Positions 24,001 through 37,350 of a stretch of 64,000 nt of DNA are shown here, one piece after another (positions within the stretch are counted from its first letter, which is position 1; each line of letters opens with the position of its first letter). A model generated the notes under the pieces. It was not told the origin of the DNA. It did not search any database and worked only from the letters and a program-made list of their open reading frames with translations. The position numbers were made by a program, and so were the translations under genes. The stretch is from Alisma plantago-aquatica (lineage: Eukaryota; Streptophyta; Magnoliopsida; Alismatales; Alismataceae): contig OY856410.1 in NCBI GenBank assembly GCA_963693085.1, positions 1,332,028,304-1,332,092,303 of the forward strand. Direction: 5' to 3'.

Positions 24001-25150
24001 GACCATTGGCACATCCTAGATACTAGGACTCCTCACCTTGATATCCACCACATGTGCCAAGAAAGATTCACACCCCTACCTGATTAGCCTCTCCAGTGTC
24101 ATTGCTGACACCAAACATGTCTAAAGAATTTTCCTATCTCCTTGGAAGATCCAAAAAATGTCACCGTCAAAGAATGTCTCTCTCTTGGAACTATAGTCCA
24201 AGACCACCCGATACTTTTCCAAAGTATCCACTCCAAGGATCACATTGAATCCATGCATATCAAGTGGTATAAAGTCCACTTAAATGTTTCATCCTGAGAA
24301 AGAAATAACACAAGATAGACTCACCTCTCGTTGTTTGGTGGAACTGACCAGAGAGGCTATCAAATCTATGACTATTAAGAAAAGAACAACTAGCTATCAT
24401 CCCTCTAGTGATAAAAGAGTGCATCACACCTGGGTCACCCAAAATAGATATAAAGCAGGAAGAAAACAAATTATAATGAAATAAATCCATCTGACCTGTC
24501 ATGACTCATGGATTATACACTCCATATGGCTGAATCATGGCATAGAATTGAGTTGTTGCATGTTCTCACCCCCATCCTCTGCTATCTTTCCCAGAAGATC
24601 CTGCATGTGACACATGATTATGTTCTCTGCCTCTAGCACTACAGAACTATCATTGTTCTGACCCTTGCTAGCTCTGTCTCAGCTTTTGTGTCACCTCCAC
24701 ATCCTTCATTGGGAAAAAATCCTTAGTTTCCCCTATTGTCAACACCTATAACAGGACCTTGTGTCAAATTGTAGCCTAGATAGCCCAGTTACTAAAGTTG
24801 ACACCACACTGTGAGCTCCTGTTGGGGGAAAGCTATAGCCTCTACCCTTACTCGATGACCAATGAGATTGAACAATTGATATCTACTAGGACTTAGGTAC
24901 TAAAAACCTAGGCTTCTTGAAGCATCTAGAAGACTACCCCTAAAATTGTGTCGGTCTCTTCTTAGTGTTAGCTTCACGCTTCTCTATTTCCCACCGCTCT
25001 ATTCTTCTCACAGACTCTACAAACATGGTAAACTTCTCTCTATTCTCTAAAGGTGACACCATTGTTGTCAACTATGTACTCAAACCCTTCTCAAAACGTC
25101 AGATCCTCTCTGTATCCTTTTCATCCATGTGTAGAAAAAACCTCTGTGGA
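21065..25150 (-). pseudogene. Ty3/gypsy gag-pol remnant with chromodomain
   Basis: Running from right to left: gag C-terminal remains (25,150 to about 24,960, with FLHMDEKDTERI and RRFEKGL); a protease tail (about 24,300-24,180); and a reverse transcriptase (about 23,900-23,400) with YGHYEF and a catalytic box read as FIDN instead of FIDD (23,442-23,453). Then come the RT/RNase H junction with FLGHVIS and GYYKRFI (23,321-23,076); an integrase zinc domain with two His and two Cys (22,361-22,158); the integrase core (22,139-21,930, DFVVGLP and DRLTK); the GPY/F module (21,479-21,273, IGPYPVV, FHVS); and a chromodomain remnant (about 21,270-21,100). Stops occur throughout, many of them TAG, so no polyprotein can be made. 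Its usual role would be reverse transcription and chromatin-guided integration of the element. Confidence 0.88.
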
Positions 25151-28100
25151 AACCAATGAGATGAGACCAAAGTCCCATAGAGAGATATAACTCTCCACCA
25201 ACAAGTATTTTTAACATAGATATTCCATAAACATGAAAGTAACATCATTAACATGATGAGCAGATTCAACTAAATGAACAAGTAAAGTGATAACACATAT
25301 TAATTAGGTTAAGCAGCTATAACTGATCAGTAGAACATTATATACATTAGAAGGAATATGAAGAACATGTAAAAAAGATAACAACTAAGCAATATGAGAA
25401 AAAAGCAAAGGGAAACAACCAGTGTGAGTCGTGTTTGAACCTAAGAAAATATACTACACAGTTGTATTACATCTTTTATGCCCCATGGATATGAGGTATA
25501 TCACTCATACTCCAACTGACCACTGCTAAGTTAAAATCAGTGTCATACAAGATCTGGGAAAGCCAGGCTCCTATGATCTCCCACACCCTTGGTCAATACA
25601 AGTCTTCCATAGTGACATATAGAGTCCAACTATAAAATAGGCTAGTCCACCTTGGTATATAGGCACGACACTAGTAAATAGGGTATACAAACCTAATCAT
25701 CTAAGGTACAACCACTTTTGTCCTCTATCACATCATATATAATGAGATACAACCACAACCATTTTCCTAACAAGGCATGACCATAGTCATCCTCCATAAC
25801 CTAAAACTTTGGATGCAAGGATGTACCCTCAACTTGCACCCCCATATATTCAGCAATATGTACTCCATGTTTCCTTTATGAATTACTTGTTTCACCATCT
25901 AGTAAGTATTGAATCTGAAGATTGATCTATGTCTCAGGGAAACTACATGATTAGCATTTCAGTTGATTAATCATTGACAATTGGGTATCTTTTAATGCAT
26001 CAATCAAGTTACAATGTACAAACCCTAAATAAATTCTACAAATATAAGGGTATATTGCAACACCAGTAGATATAAAACGTTCTAAGCATAAAGCTATCAC
26101 ATCATCACATGGTATTGTCTTATTGTCATACACAAGGCCATCACCAATATCACATCACTATGGGATAGCCATCCCTTGTCCCATCATCATAGGATATCAC
26201 CTCACATTAGGCACAAAGCCATCATTAAGGTCATCAAACCATTCACATTGTTCCTTCTCTAGTAGGGAACATCATTATCTCACCACGCCTCATAAAGATT
26301 CATAATCATCACCCTATGTCACATAAGAGATACCATAGAAATCACAAGCTATAAGGTTCGTTCAACCTACAACATAAGGTTTACACCAATAGGAAAGAGA
26401 AAATAATTCAATACATGCTAATCATTTAAGCAAGTAGGCATCACATCATGTATTCAAGATTAGGTCTACGGTTTCACATAATTAATTGATTAGGGTTTCC
26501 ATAACAACATATAACATTCAACCCTAATGTCACTACTTCTCACATTCTTGGAACACCTTAAGTCAACCACCATCATCACTAAGTAAAAACACAAAGAAAA
26601 CATGTGTCTAAGGATTACCATCGACCAAATGGGATCTAAATCCCAAAACTATGCGATCGAAGAGAACATATCAACATGGTTGAAGACCATCACCAAAGCA
26701 AGTGTCCAAAGACACAACCATCCCCCCCTTTGACTGAAATGAATATAAGACAATTTCGATCAAAGAGAAACACAAACATCACACCTCGGTCAAAGAGGGC
26801 AGCAACACACTTAGGTCAAAGGGAAAATGTGATAACCTTGGATTTTAGGGTTTTGATAACCAATATATTATCTTAAGAGAATATGTGTCATTTAGATGAT
26901 TGATACCAAATAGCGGAAATGGTTATTCAATTATTGACTCTTTGGTCAATTGACAAACCCAATTGGTGAAACCAGATACCCAATTAGTGATTAGAACATT
27001 AATTGTTTTAAAATATGATGCATGTGTTTGGTTAAATGATTTGTGTACTTATGAGGCCAAGAGGTCCATTGAGTAGTTGTAATGATCTCAATTTGGGGAT
27101 TAATTGAACTTTGTTCAAGATCTATACACTTATTTATGAAGTAACTTGAGGAATTAAATTAGATAACCACATGGTATATTTCTAGTTTTAAACTTGTTAA
27201 TAAGAGGGTTTAGGTGATGAAGAAACCATGGTTCAAATTTTAGATGAATTGGATTTTTGTGTCGGAAGATACAAGAGTGTGAAGTTATGAAACTTCATTA
27301 AATGATCATGGTATCATACATTAGTTTGATCCAATTACCCTGTCACACACCCAATTTCCTTAGAGGGATGTGTGGCACCTTGCTACCGGGTCCAATGCTA
27401 CTTGGTCATCCGCACCTCTAAAAATGGAGGAACAACACGTCATTGAGGTGTCCCTCTAGATCTGATGAAGTTGGGACTATTACCAGATATGTGACTTGCA
27501 AAACAAACCCCAGCTTGTGAGATATGTAGGGGAGGTGAGAGATACATTAGCCTTGACCTCCTCCTCCTTTCCCCCATTGCTTCTAATAGTATCCAATCCA
27601 AGATATGGAGGGAGTCGTCTGCTAGCTTTTGCTCCCAACTGTCTCCAATCGGCATCAGAAGGGTTTAGAGAAGGTTCTCTATCTTGTCTTGGTCAATCAC
27701 AAAGTTTGGTTCTAGGATCAGGTATCATCAAGGTGATAAACTCCCTAACCTTGGTGATGGTTGTTTTGGATCTACAAAGAACAACACAGTCACCGGAGAA
27801 GGAGAGTTGGGTCTGGGCTCTCCACCATCATGTACCACAAACCAAAGACTGGGACTAGTTACAGTAGGCATCACAGGCTTCCCCTTTTCTTCTCCAGGCA
27901 GTGATGGGTTGTGGTAGAGAAACACTTTCTACCCTCCCTGGTTCCTATAGCAGCAACAAGGAAGAACCAACAACTTAATAGTGCTCGCCCCTCCTTCGAT
28001 CGTCCATAGTCATCAGCTCCATGGTGAAGTTCAAGTTTCCCCCCTTTCTAATCTTGGTGGCCGCAGAAGCTTCAGGAAAGCTCCATGATCGAGCTCGAGT

Positions 28101-31100
28101 GCCTAATCTTAGGGAAGAGGTGCCTCCTTGGACCTTTACACACCTAATTCAACACCCAGTGCCATCCTTTTCCCTAATTCGAACCTCACCACGACAGTGC
28201 TCAACTGGCAAGCGCATGTCTCCAAACTTCTTCTCTTCCTGACGACGACAGAGTGGCTGGAGGCATACTACACGATCTGAAGCAGAAGAACCCACTACCT
28301 TTAGACTTGGAGGAGGTCACTATCCTCAACAACATCACGATGGTGCCCCTGCTATACAAAGATGTCGTCTAAGCATCACGCGTAGGATCGAGCCTCGTGA
28401 ACGCGAGAGCGTGAGCGAGAGACAGAAGTGGAAGGCCGATCTAGCCCAAATCTTCAAACCGCCTGATTCAAGAACATGATGGTTCATTTGATCTAGCTAG
28501 GTAAACCACCTACTCCATTGCCATGTGACATGGATCTAAGGATGGATCAGGAGGATTCAACGGCTCCAGTAAATCCCTAAGGTAAATATTGTCTTAATTC
28601 ATCAGTGATACATGGAAAATCAAAAAAATCATAGTAAATAACTCCCTTATCCAATAAATACCCATAAAATATTCCTAGACTCGGAAAAATGCCCTCTTTC
28701 TTATAGAACCTCTAAATTAGATTTTTAAGACACCATTATTGATAATATTTCATATAAATGATGATGCTTCTTTCTAGGGTTTATATGAATGAAATAATTA
28801 GTCAATGGTGGAGATTTAATATGAGATGTATACTATTGAGCCCTAATATCATTTGAAAACTAATTTGGAACCGGATCTGATTATAATTTCTGAGTATTAG
28901 GTCTTTAATCATTAATGCATAATTAGATACTTTTAACCTCATATTAATTTTAGAAAATAGATTAAGCATCAGAAAATTGTGGAATCTAAACCAGACCTAA
29001 ATGATGACATCCAAATCAGTTTAAAAATACCAGAGACACATTTTAGATAAATAACACCTAGATTTGACCTAAATCCTAAACTGGACCTAAATACCATTAA
29101 TAATGGTGAACCTCATATTAATGATGATTATATGTTATTAATCAGGTGATGACCAGATATCTAGATGATCAAGAATTATTAGGAATCTCTGAACTCAGGT
29201 ATGTGGGTTTATTTAATTATATGACTATGGTTTTCTTACTTGCAATCATGATATGTATGTATGCTCTCTTCTATTTGCAAATATCGGATGTAGTATTTCT
29301 ATATAGTACTTGATGTTTTATCACCTGAAAACATAAATGATGAGTAGATGTTTTGTAATTATTTAAGTTGTTCATTATCCCCCTTATGAGGGAATGGATA
29401 AATTTTGACTAGTACACCTCCCTAGAGAATATGGTGTATGGGGAGTTTCCCTAGAGTACTTGGTACACGAGGATGGGCCCAATATTTTGTTTTTGTACTA
29501 GTCCACCTTGATAATGCAACTCATCTAGAAAAGTGACAAAAATTGGCGTATTTCTCTTAATCAAGAAACGTTTCTATGATCTTCCTTCTTTCTTTTTGTA
29601 AATCTTTTCAAATTATGAAAACCATAAATATATGTATCTTTCTACCCATGTACGCAACACATTGTGTTGATTTGTTGTTTCACGTATGTTTTAGGTTCAG
29701 AGCTAGCATGGGATTAAAGAACATGAAGTGAGTAAATTGTACAGGTTGTACCTATTGTGTAGATCCTGATTAGCATACATGTTCATAGACTATAGAATTT
29801 TCATTTAATATGTAATTCTAAATTGTTTTGTAATAATTCAGTTGTAATAAATTACAAATTGAATGTTGAGAAATGTTATGGTGTATGTTATGGATGATGT
29901 TCATGTATGCGTATTTCTCTTTCGCATCGCTCTCTGAAACGATTGTCTAATATTTTTGGATTTTGTCTTCTCATCTCCATGGGGTTTTGAGAAGGTGAAA
30001 ATCTGTGGACGTTATAGAAAACTAGGTCATGAGAGAACAAAGACAATCACATCGATTGAAGAAGAAAGAGTCATCTATGAGACCTCTCAAGGAATCCATC
30101 TTAGCTACCCAAAATCATCTCAAACCTTCGACCACTTGGACCATATAATGAAGAACATTAGGATGGAGAAGACCATTATCAAAGCATGATCAAAATTGAT
30201 GGTTCACCAACATGAAACTGAAATCTCAAGTAGTAAGGTACATTAAGGAAATCATCATCCAAAAGCCTAGAAACTCTATCACCAAGCATAGGGAAAACCA
30301 AACCATGATCATGAGTGAAAACTAATGTTCTAAAAAATCACATGTATCCCAAATCTCCATCACTAACAGAGAGAAAATAGAACTAAGACATGGGGAAAAA
30401 CCATCATCTGAAAGGATGCATGTAAGAGCCAACATTTCCACCATCAATAAAACCTTCGGTACATGAATTAGGGTTTAAGAGAGAGCTAATCTATACAAGA
30501 TTACTACAGAATCATAAACCCTAAAACAAGGTATCATCATCAAGCATATCATAATCACATTTAGAGATTAAAAAAACTCACATACAAGATTATGGTGCAA
30601 CAACAGTAGATAAGAGGGTTATATATTCTGCCTTGAGGTGAATAACTACTCCAAAATCCAAGAAGCTCCAAGAGAGAGAAGAAACACCAAGCTTGGATCA
30701 ACTCCATGGCCAAGAAAGATCACCTCAAGCAAAGAAGAACAAACCAAGATAAAAAGGTGCACAAAGAACAGAGGGTACAAATCCTAAGCTAAAAAGAATG
30801 GGGAAAAGAGGAGACATCAATCTCACATAGGTACTCACATGAAAATCTTGGATTCGACCTCTATTGGAGAGAAGTTCCTCAAGAAAACCACCATGGAGAA
30901 CCATGGTTCGGACAAGAGAAGAAAAAGAGGGTAGGGTTTCGAGAAAAACAAGATCAAGAATGAAAAACCACTTACCAAACACAAGGATCACCAAAGGATC
31001 AACGGAAGAAGAACATCCAACCCTAGATCACCACATGTAAGGGTTCGACCACATTGCTCCAAGGTTGAACTCCTCTTCCAAGCACAAAAAAGGAACAAGG

Positions 31101-31919
31101 TCCAAGCAAGAGGAGAGAAATATAGGATGCAAAAAGGATCATATGCATGCAAGGAGGGTGGTATATATAACCAAGGGTAGGAAAGAGATATGGAAGGATG
31201 TGTCCATCTAAAAATGCCACTGGTCCATCAAAGAATCTCCATGCAAATGCTAAACATGCACATGTGTCAAGGGTCATTAAAAGCACTGCTGGTTAGTGAC
31301 CACGCTTACTCCAAAGGACCATCAGTCAGAGAATAAAATAACCCACCAGGCTCATCAGCCGAAGGGAACATCTGCGACCAAAACAAATCAAAACCCTAGG
31401 TCTCTTAGTGACCAAAGATGGGGGGAGGGTTCAATGCTTCATAGGTCGAAGAAAACATAAGCACACCCCCAAATACTATTTGGCTACAGAGGTTAGAACC
31501 AGGAAAACATCAAGGTGATCACTGAAAACCAACCTAGAGGGTCAACACTCAAACAAGGTCAACCAACTACACAAAACACTAAAGCAAACCCTAAACATCC
31601 ATTCGTGCCACCTCAACATCCGAGGTACAACAAGGAACCCCACAACATCATTCTCTCTCTCATGATGCAAAAACATAGGAGGCACATCCAACATAAGACA
31701 AATTGTAAGAAAACCCTCAACATGGGTAAATTGCAACTTGGTCCAAAATAAGCACACATATAGCATAACTAGCTCAAACATCATCCAAATAGGACCAAAC
31801 TGAAGACATAAGCATGTCACATGTTATTAAAGCATATCAAGAGATTAGAGTAAGGCTCTAAGCATCATATTAAGAAAATCAAGAAAGATCAAGCACTAAG
31901 TTGGGTCAGGGGTCTTACA
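25151..31919 (-). repeat. 5' LTR of the Tekay-like element, split by a solo LTR
   Basis: It matches the left LTR at 25,151-26,827 and 30,017-31,919. The minus-strand start TGTAAGACCCC is at 31,919. Without the insertion and one duplicated GAAAA it is about 3.58 kb, close to the 3.53 kb of the other copy. Confidence 0.85.
26828..30016 (+). mobile_element. Solo LTR of another gypsy element, 3,189 bp
   Basis: It is inserted in the Tekay-like 5' LTR with the duplication GAAAA (26,823-26,827 and 30,017-30,021); the other LTR shows the intact site. It starts TGTGATAAC and ends GTTATA, so the terminal CA has become TA. There is no internal retroelement sequence. A GC-richer section (about 27,330-28,270) has open frames on both strands without recognisable domains, probably the transcribed leader. 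Solo LTRs of this kind arise by recombination between the two LTRs of one copy. Confidence 0.82.
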
Positions 31920-33524
31920 ACATTAGATTGCTACCCCCTCTCCCTTTTTACATATGCCCTCACTATACACCATTCCCATCATTTCCCCATCCCCCACCTA
32001 ACTACAACTAGTGTGACAAGGGGGGAGAGGGAAAAATAGAAATGACCCTCAATGTTTGTCCTTCAAACTATAACCATATGTATTTCAAGTAATTGGTTTT
32101 TTTGTGTATTAATCTATCCTTTTCACCCATTTTCACCTATTTACTAAAAAAATAAAATGAATATATGGTTTTTTCTTTAGCTAGGGGTTGATATTATTTT
32201 TTTTCCAAACTTTTGTCCAAACACTTTTTTGGTTTAGAAGTGGAAAAGGTCAGCTTAGCTCGTTACCCCCTAAAATGAGCTAATCATGTCATCTTAGGTT
32301 ATGATGTACATACCACACACAACCCAAAACACATATGTTACATGAGAAAAATGTTTTGATCACGAAAATAAATTGTTTTCTATAGTTGGAAGCACTTTGT
32401 ATAACCTAGTACTCAATAATAATGCTTTTGCTTCTGCTAATCTTAACATTGCACCCCAAAATTCATATGTATTCCTTATATCCACCAATTAAAGGTGTCA
32501 GGGATTGCAAATAGTTAAAAAAAAATGGGACCAAGAAAATTTTAGAAAGAAGAATAGAGGTACAATGAAAAAGCACTCCACCCACCACTTTTCTCTCTTT
32601 AACCTAGCACATCAATTTTTTTCATCATGCAATGTTGTCTATATTATCATAGGTTGGAGATCTACAAATCATCTTCTTCTCATTCTCCTCCCATTCTTTC
32701 TTTCACTTTATTCACTTATTTGATGTTGGTAATTTAGTAGCATTAATATGACATTTATCTCTACCGTTGGTAAGACAAGACATGCAATCAAAATAACATC
32801 TTCTAAGATTTCCCATTGTAAATGTAACTATTTTGATGCTCTCTAATTCACTCTCCTTTATTGGGGATGGTAAAATAGCCACATCATAAAAACATAACAA
32901 GAGGCCAACCCCCATAGGAGTAAGACTATTAGCATGGTGGCAAAATGGATATTTCAACATTGTCTTCCTGATGATGAGAAAAAAACTAGAAAAATACAAA
33001 CCATATATGTGAGATTGGAAGCCTCAAAGAGTTTAAGGAACTATGTTCAAGAAATCATTATGTAAAAATGGTACAAATAACACAAAGTAACAAACTCAAA
33101 GAAAAATGTATGTTGGATGCATATTCTACTACATTTTTCATTATGGAATATTTTACAAGTACAAGTATATACCATGTTTTTAACGTTTCCATTTTCTTAA
33201 TATTCTTGATTGTACCATCAAAATTAAACATTATGCTTTAGTCCAATCACCTCATAATATAGATCTTGCACTTCTAGTACCAGTGGGATCAACAATGTAA
33301 GACCCAGTCTACAATGCCACATTGGAATAGTAGTTCCAACAAAACCATCTACCTAACATCGCATGACAGAGTTTCATGACTACACATGAGGGTTTTGAAA
33401 AATATAGTGAAGTGAACATGATTACAAAATGTTGAAATATCCAACTTCACTGAAATGGTACAATGAATGTGTAGTTGGACAACTCGAAGAGATCATTTCA
33501 CTCCCCACTATATGTGTCATACCC
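31920..33524. other. Intergenic stretch, nothing recognised
   Basis: No gene or complete element is recognised. A TGTAAGACCCAG string near 33,297 resembles an LTR start, but no partner was found. Confidence 0.3.
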
Positions 33525-34740
33525 CATTCTTGAAAAGATAATTAAGTGAATGATAATATATTCAATGATATAATAATAGGTTTAAATCAAGACTCATGGG
33601 CCCAAGTATAATATATTTCACCTAGATTTGAGATCTAGTAGAACCCTATGGGTGAAATCAAATACTACCACCTAATGATGTTGTTATGATTCTATTTTAA
33701 CTTAAGGTTGATTGATACCTTAACCATGAGGTTCCATCCAATCTGTGAATCCAAAGAAGAAATAATATAAGGAAGAGGAGGTTTTGTGTAATTGGACTAA
33801 TTTTTTAGGATAATATATTTAGGAAAATTTTAAAGAAATTTAGTTTTGAACTAATCCTACTATTTGAGGACTTACGTTATGGTTCAACATAACTTCATTT
33901 TTTGTTTTGACAACATGTTTAGAGATGATGGAAGTGAGTTAGATTCTTTTTTTTGGAATTTTTTGTTGGTATAGAATAATGATACCAAGTTATGGACAAA
34001 ATTTGGTGTCAATCGGATAAATATTGTGGCCCATGGAGATTAAAAATTGACCAAGTTTAATAGATAAGTATGGGCATGTTATTGACTTAAACCAACCTTG
34101 CCTTTTGGAAAGTTGTCTATTCCATTGAAAATTGTGTTCTTCTATTACTATTAGATAAATGAAAAAAGGACTTAATGTCCCGTATATGATAGAATTAGAA
34201 CCCACATAGTGCCTCTCATATTATTATTCATGATCCCATAATAGAACTAGAAGTTAAGTTCAAACTAGGATCATAGAAGATTAGCAAAGAGACCAAATGT
34301 TTACGATTTCCACTTGAGTTTCAACCTAACAATAGCTTCCTACCTATAATTATAAGAGCATTTGGGGGACGATTTCCTCATAGTCTGACTTTAGGTTGAG
34401 CAAAAAGAGAGACATGATGGATATGGCTGCCTCTATAGACCACACTATAAGCAAGGTACCAACCACACCAATTCACCACCCCAACCATGATGCCACTGCT
34501 AAGGAAATGAAATTGGAAAGGATAGAACTTGTAAATAGGAGATGAAGAACAAATTTACTTGCTTAGTGACTGGAGAAAAAACAAGGTCTCACTAAAAAGT
34601 ACAGTCTCGCGGTAGTGTGGGGAAAATAGGAGCATAAGTGTTATTTCCATGGGGCATCTTGAGTGTAAGTTCCTAGATGACCTGTCGAAGGATGAAGCTA
34701 TAGTACTTGGAGGTATCTATATGTTTGGTAGAGATGGAGT
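33525..34740 (+). repeat. First part of the 5' LTR of the older element
   Basis: LTR start matching 57,948-58,403, with shared blocks GAGATCTAGTAGAA and GGAAGAGGAG. It is cut at 34,740, where the copia inserted, and continues at 55,011. No coding content is recognised. Confidence 0.68.
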
Positions 34741-35810
34741 TGTTGGGGAATAGAGATGGCATAGAATGCAGTGGAAACAAAAAAAATCCCTATTCCTTGT
34801 CAGAATATTGCATCAACAATGATGTATCTAGAAAAAAAAGGTAGAAAGAGGTATACCTGATCCTGTAGTAAATATAGTGACTACTCTATCTTGGCGATGT
34901 GCACTCTTTGCAAGGTGCACACAAACAACTGGAGAAGATGGAATCATAGTGCGACACCACAGATCATTGTGGTTATTGTCCTCCTAGCATGGATGCAATG
35001 GTCTCCATGCCTCTACAAAGTCAACACGGACTATCGAAAACTCCATGTTGTAATGTCAGAACTGAAGGGAAGGACTTGTTCCTTGAATGTCAATGTGCTA
35101 GTGTATACTTATCTCCCTTGTTATTTATCCCTTGTTGTCTCTCCCTTTTAAGGGTAAGACTTCCTTAGGCTCTCATGTTACAACAACTGCAATAGGATAA
35201 TAATTTTTAAGAGCTTATTGTTGTGTCTTCTAAAATCCTTGACTATCCCCTTACTTTTTGGAGGGTCAGAGTTAGGGTTTCATGATCAACTAGAAGTCAA
35301 AGAGAGGTATTTTCATGAATTTCTAGTTTCCTTGGACACAAATCGGTCATTTCACTTTTGAACCAATAGGTTCATTTTTGAACTAGTTGATTCACATTAT
35401 GAACTGATCGATTCACATGTGAACCAGTTGATAAAACACTTGAGTCGGTAGCTTCACTATATTTCCTATTTGCAAACATATTGGGTTTCAATGTGATGAT
35501 CAACATGATGTCATCATCAATCCTTGATCCAATCTTACTGGTTGCTCAACCGGTCAATTCATAATCTGAACTGGTCGACTCACATTCTAAATTGGTCAGT
35601 TTACTTTTGAACTAGGTAATTTATATTCTGAACCCAGTGGTTCACTTCTGAACATATCGATTCAAATTCTAGTTTAAGCAATTTACAACCTATGCCATTT
35701 AAATTGAATATTGACACATTTTAGTAATCAAGTTAAACCATATTCATGTGTAAACGTTTTTAGTACACTCCAATTGTAAGGATGATGTCTCCGCCTGGTT
35801 TGAACTCTAT

Positions 35811-37350
35811 GTGAGTGGGAGTGGGGGAAATAGGGGTGATGGAGGGGGATTGCCTCATCTGAGAAGAAATTGTGTAGATTCATCATCGTCAATGGTGGAT
35901 CTTGGAAAGAAGAAGTTTATTTGGTGGAATCTTCTCAAACCAAATAACTCTGATGAAGATAAATTGAAGAAGATCATAATCAAGTTCATCGATAAGAAGT
36001 TTTGTATCCGCAGGAGTAAGTGATGAAGATAGCTGAGAAATGGGAAAAAATGTTGTTGGGACACGTCTTCGATCTCAAGGTTCATCTTCTAAAACTAGCC
36101 AAACACCTTGTATGGCTATAGAAAGTCATCAAGATAAATGCTAGAAGCCATGCATTCTTTGTTATTAGGTTTTTTGATATAGGTAATATGATCCATGCCC
36201 TAGAATATAGTCCATATCTGATGAAAGGTAAGCCACTTATCCTTCAACCATGGTGAATCAGTGACAAACTTGAAAAGGAAATGTCAGATTCTGTTCAGAT
36301 CTGTATATGCTTGCCTAACATTCCGCTGGAATTTTGGAGGAGACTGATGTTTTCAAGAATTACTAGCTTCTTAGGCACTCTGACTAGTTCTGATCTAGCT
36401 ACAAAGAAGTGTACTAGATTGGAATATACTAGACTTCATATTCTTACTAGAAATGACTATGAGTTTCCTAAGTCTATATCTATAATGAGTGATTCTAGAA
36501 TCAAGCATGAGATCGATATTTTCTATGAATGGATTAACATGATGTTCTCTCTTTGTAATTCATTTTGTCATGATAATAAGGCTTGTCCAAAGGTGATAAG
36601 TTAGAATAGGGAGATTAATCTTAGGAAATATCTAAGGAGGAAGGAAGCAGGGTGTCTTATGAATATTGTTAAATCCATAGTTCTAATTCCTAAAGATCCA
36701 AATAGGCATAAGCATGTTGATCTTGTATTCCAAAAGCAACTAAACATATCTGAATCTATTTTTAGGGAGAATAATCATAAGAAAGATCCCTACAAGGAAG
36801 GAATCCTAGATTCCTAAGATTGTATCTAATTCCATAGGTTGTATTCCTGAAGATCTAAGCAAGTAAAAGCATGTTGTTTCTATAACTAGAAACAACTATC
36901 CCTATGTCTGTTGATTATATTGTTAATCAGCTGAATGAACTTGAATAAAAGAATATGGTGGAGCTTTCTAGCTTTAATCATGTTGCAGTTCCTTGGTTTG
37001 GTGATACTGCTCAGTCATCAGTCAGTCAGGGTGTTTTGGGTAGCATGAATGACAATAATTCTCTTAGATGCAAAGTTGAAGGAGTTAAGAATGTTGCAAC
37101 TAGAATCATACATGTTATGCCTAAATTAGGAAATAATTTTATTATCATTGATGAAGAAGGGTTAGAAATGGGGAGTAGGTCTAAATCTCCTCCAAGGGTT
37201 TCTGCTAGAACAAACAAATCAAAAAGTGTTCTGGGAAACGAACAAACCTTATTTTCTTCGAATAGGTTCAAGGAATTGGAACATTCTGAAAATGAAGATG
37301 GTGTTACCGAGGCTAGAAGGATGCTACGGAGTAGATTTCAAAATGAATGA
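35811..37350 (+). pseudogene. LINE ORF1 (DUF4283 and zinc knuckle), broken
   Basis: After a short N-terminal segment (35,811-36,020), residues encoded at about 36,165-36,450 (VIRFFDIGNM, KGKPLILQPW, LPNIPLEFW) match the DUF4283 domain of plant LINE ORF1 proteins. A knuckle-like CNSFCHDNKACPK follows near 36,560, apparently missing one cysteine. The last open part (36,955-37,350) is a hydrophilic linker without a known domain. Several stops (for example near 36,022, 36,257 and 36,602) break the frame. The intact protein would bind LINE RNA. Confidence 0.72.

Larger units (their letters stand above)
17538..31919 (-). mobile_element. Tekay-like Ty3/gypsy chromovirus, decayed
   Basis: Two long direct repeats (17,538-21,064, and 25,151-31,919 less a 3.2-kb insertion) are the LTRs. 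On the minus strand they begin TGTA(A/G)GACC. The DNA between them encodes, on the minus strand, gag remains, protease, reverse transcriptase, RNase H, integrase, a GPY/F module and a chromodomain, the order of chromoviruses; LTRs of this length point to the Tekay (Del) clade. The 5' LTR side is joined directly to mid-gag sequence, so the primer site and gag N-terminus are deleted. I could not match the 5 bases after 31,919 (ACATT) to a copy at the left end. Confidence 0.85.
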
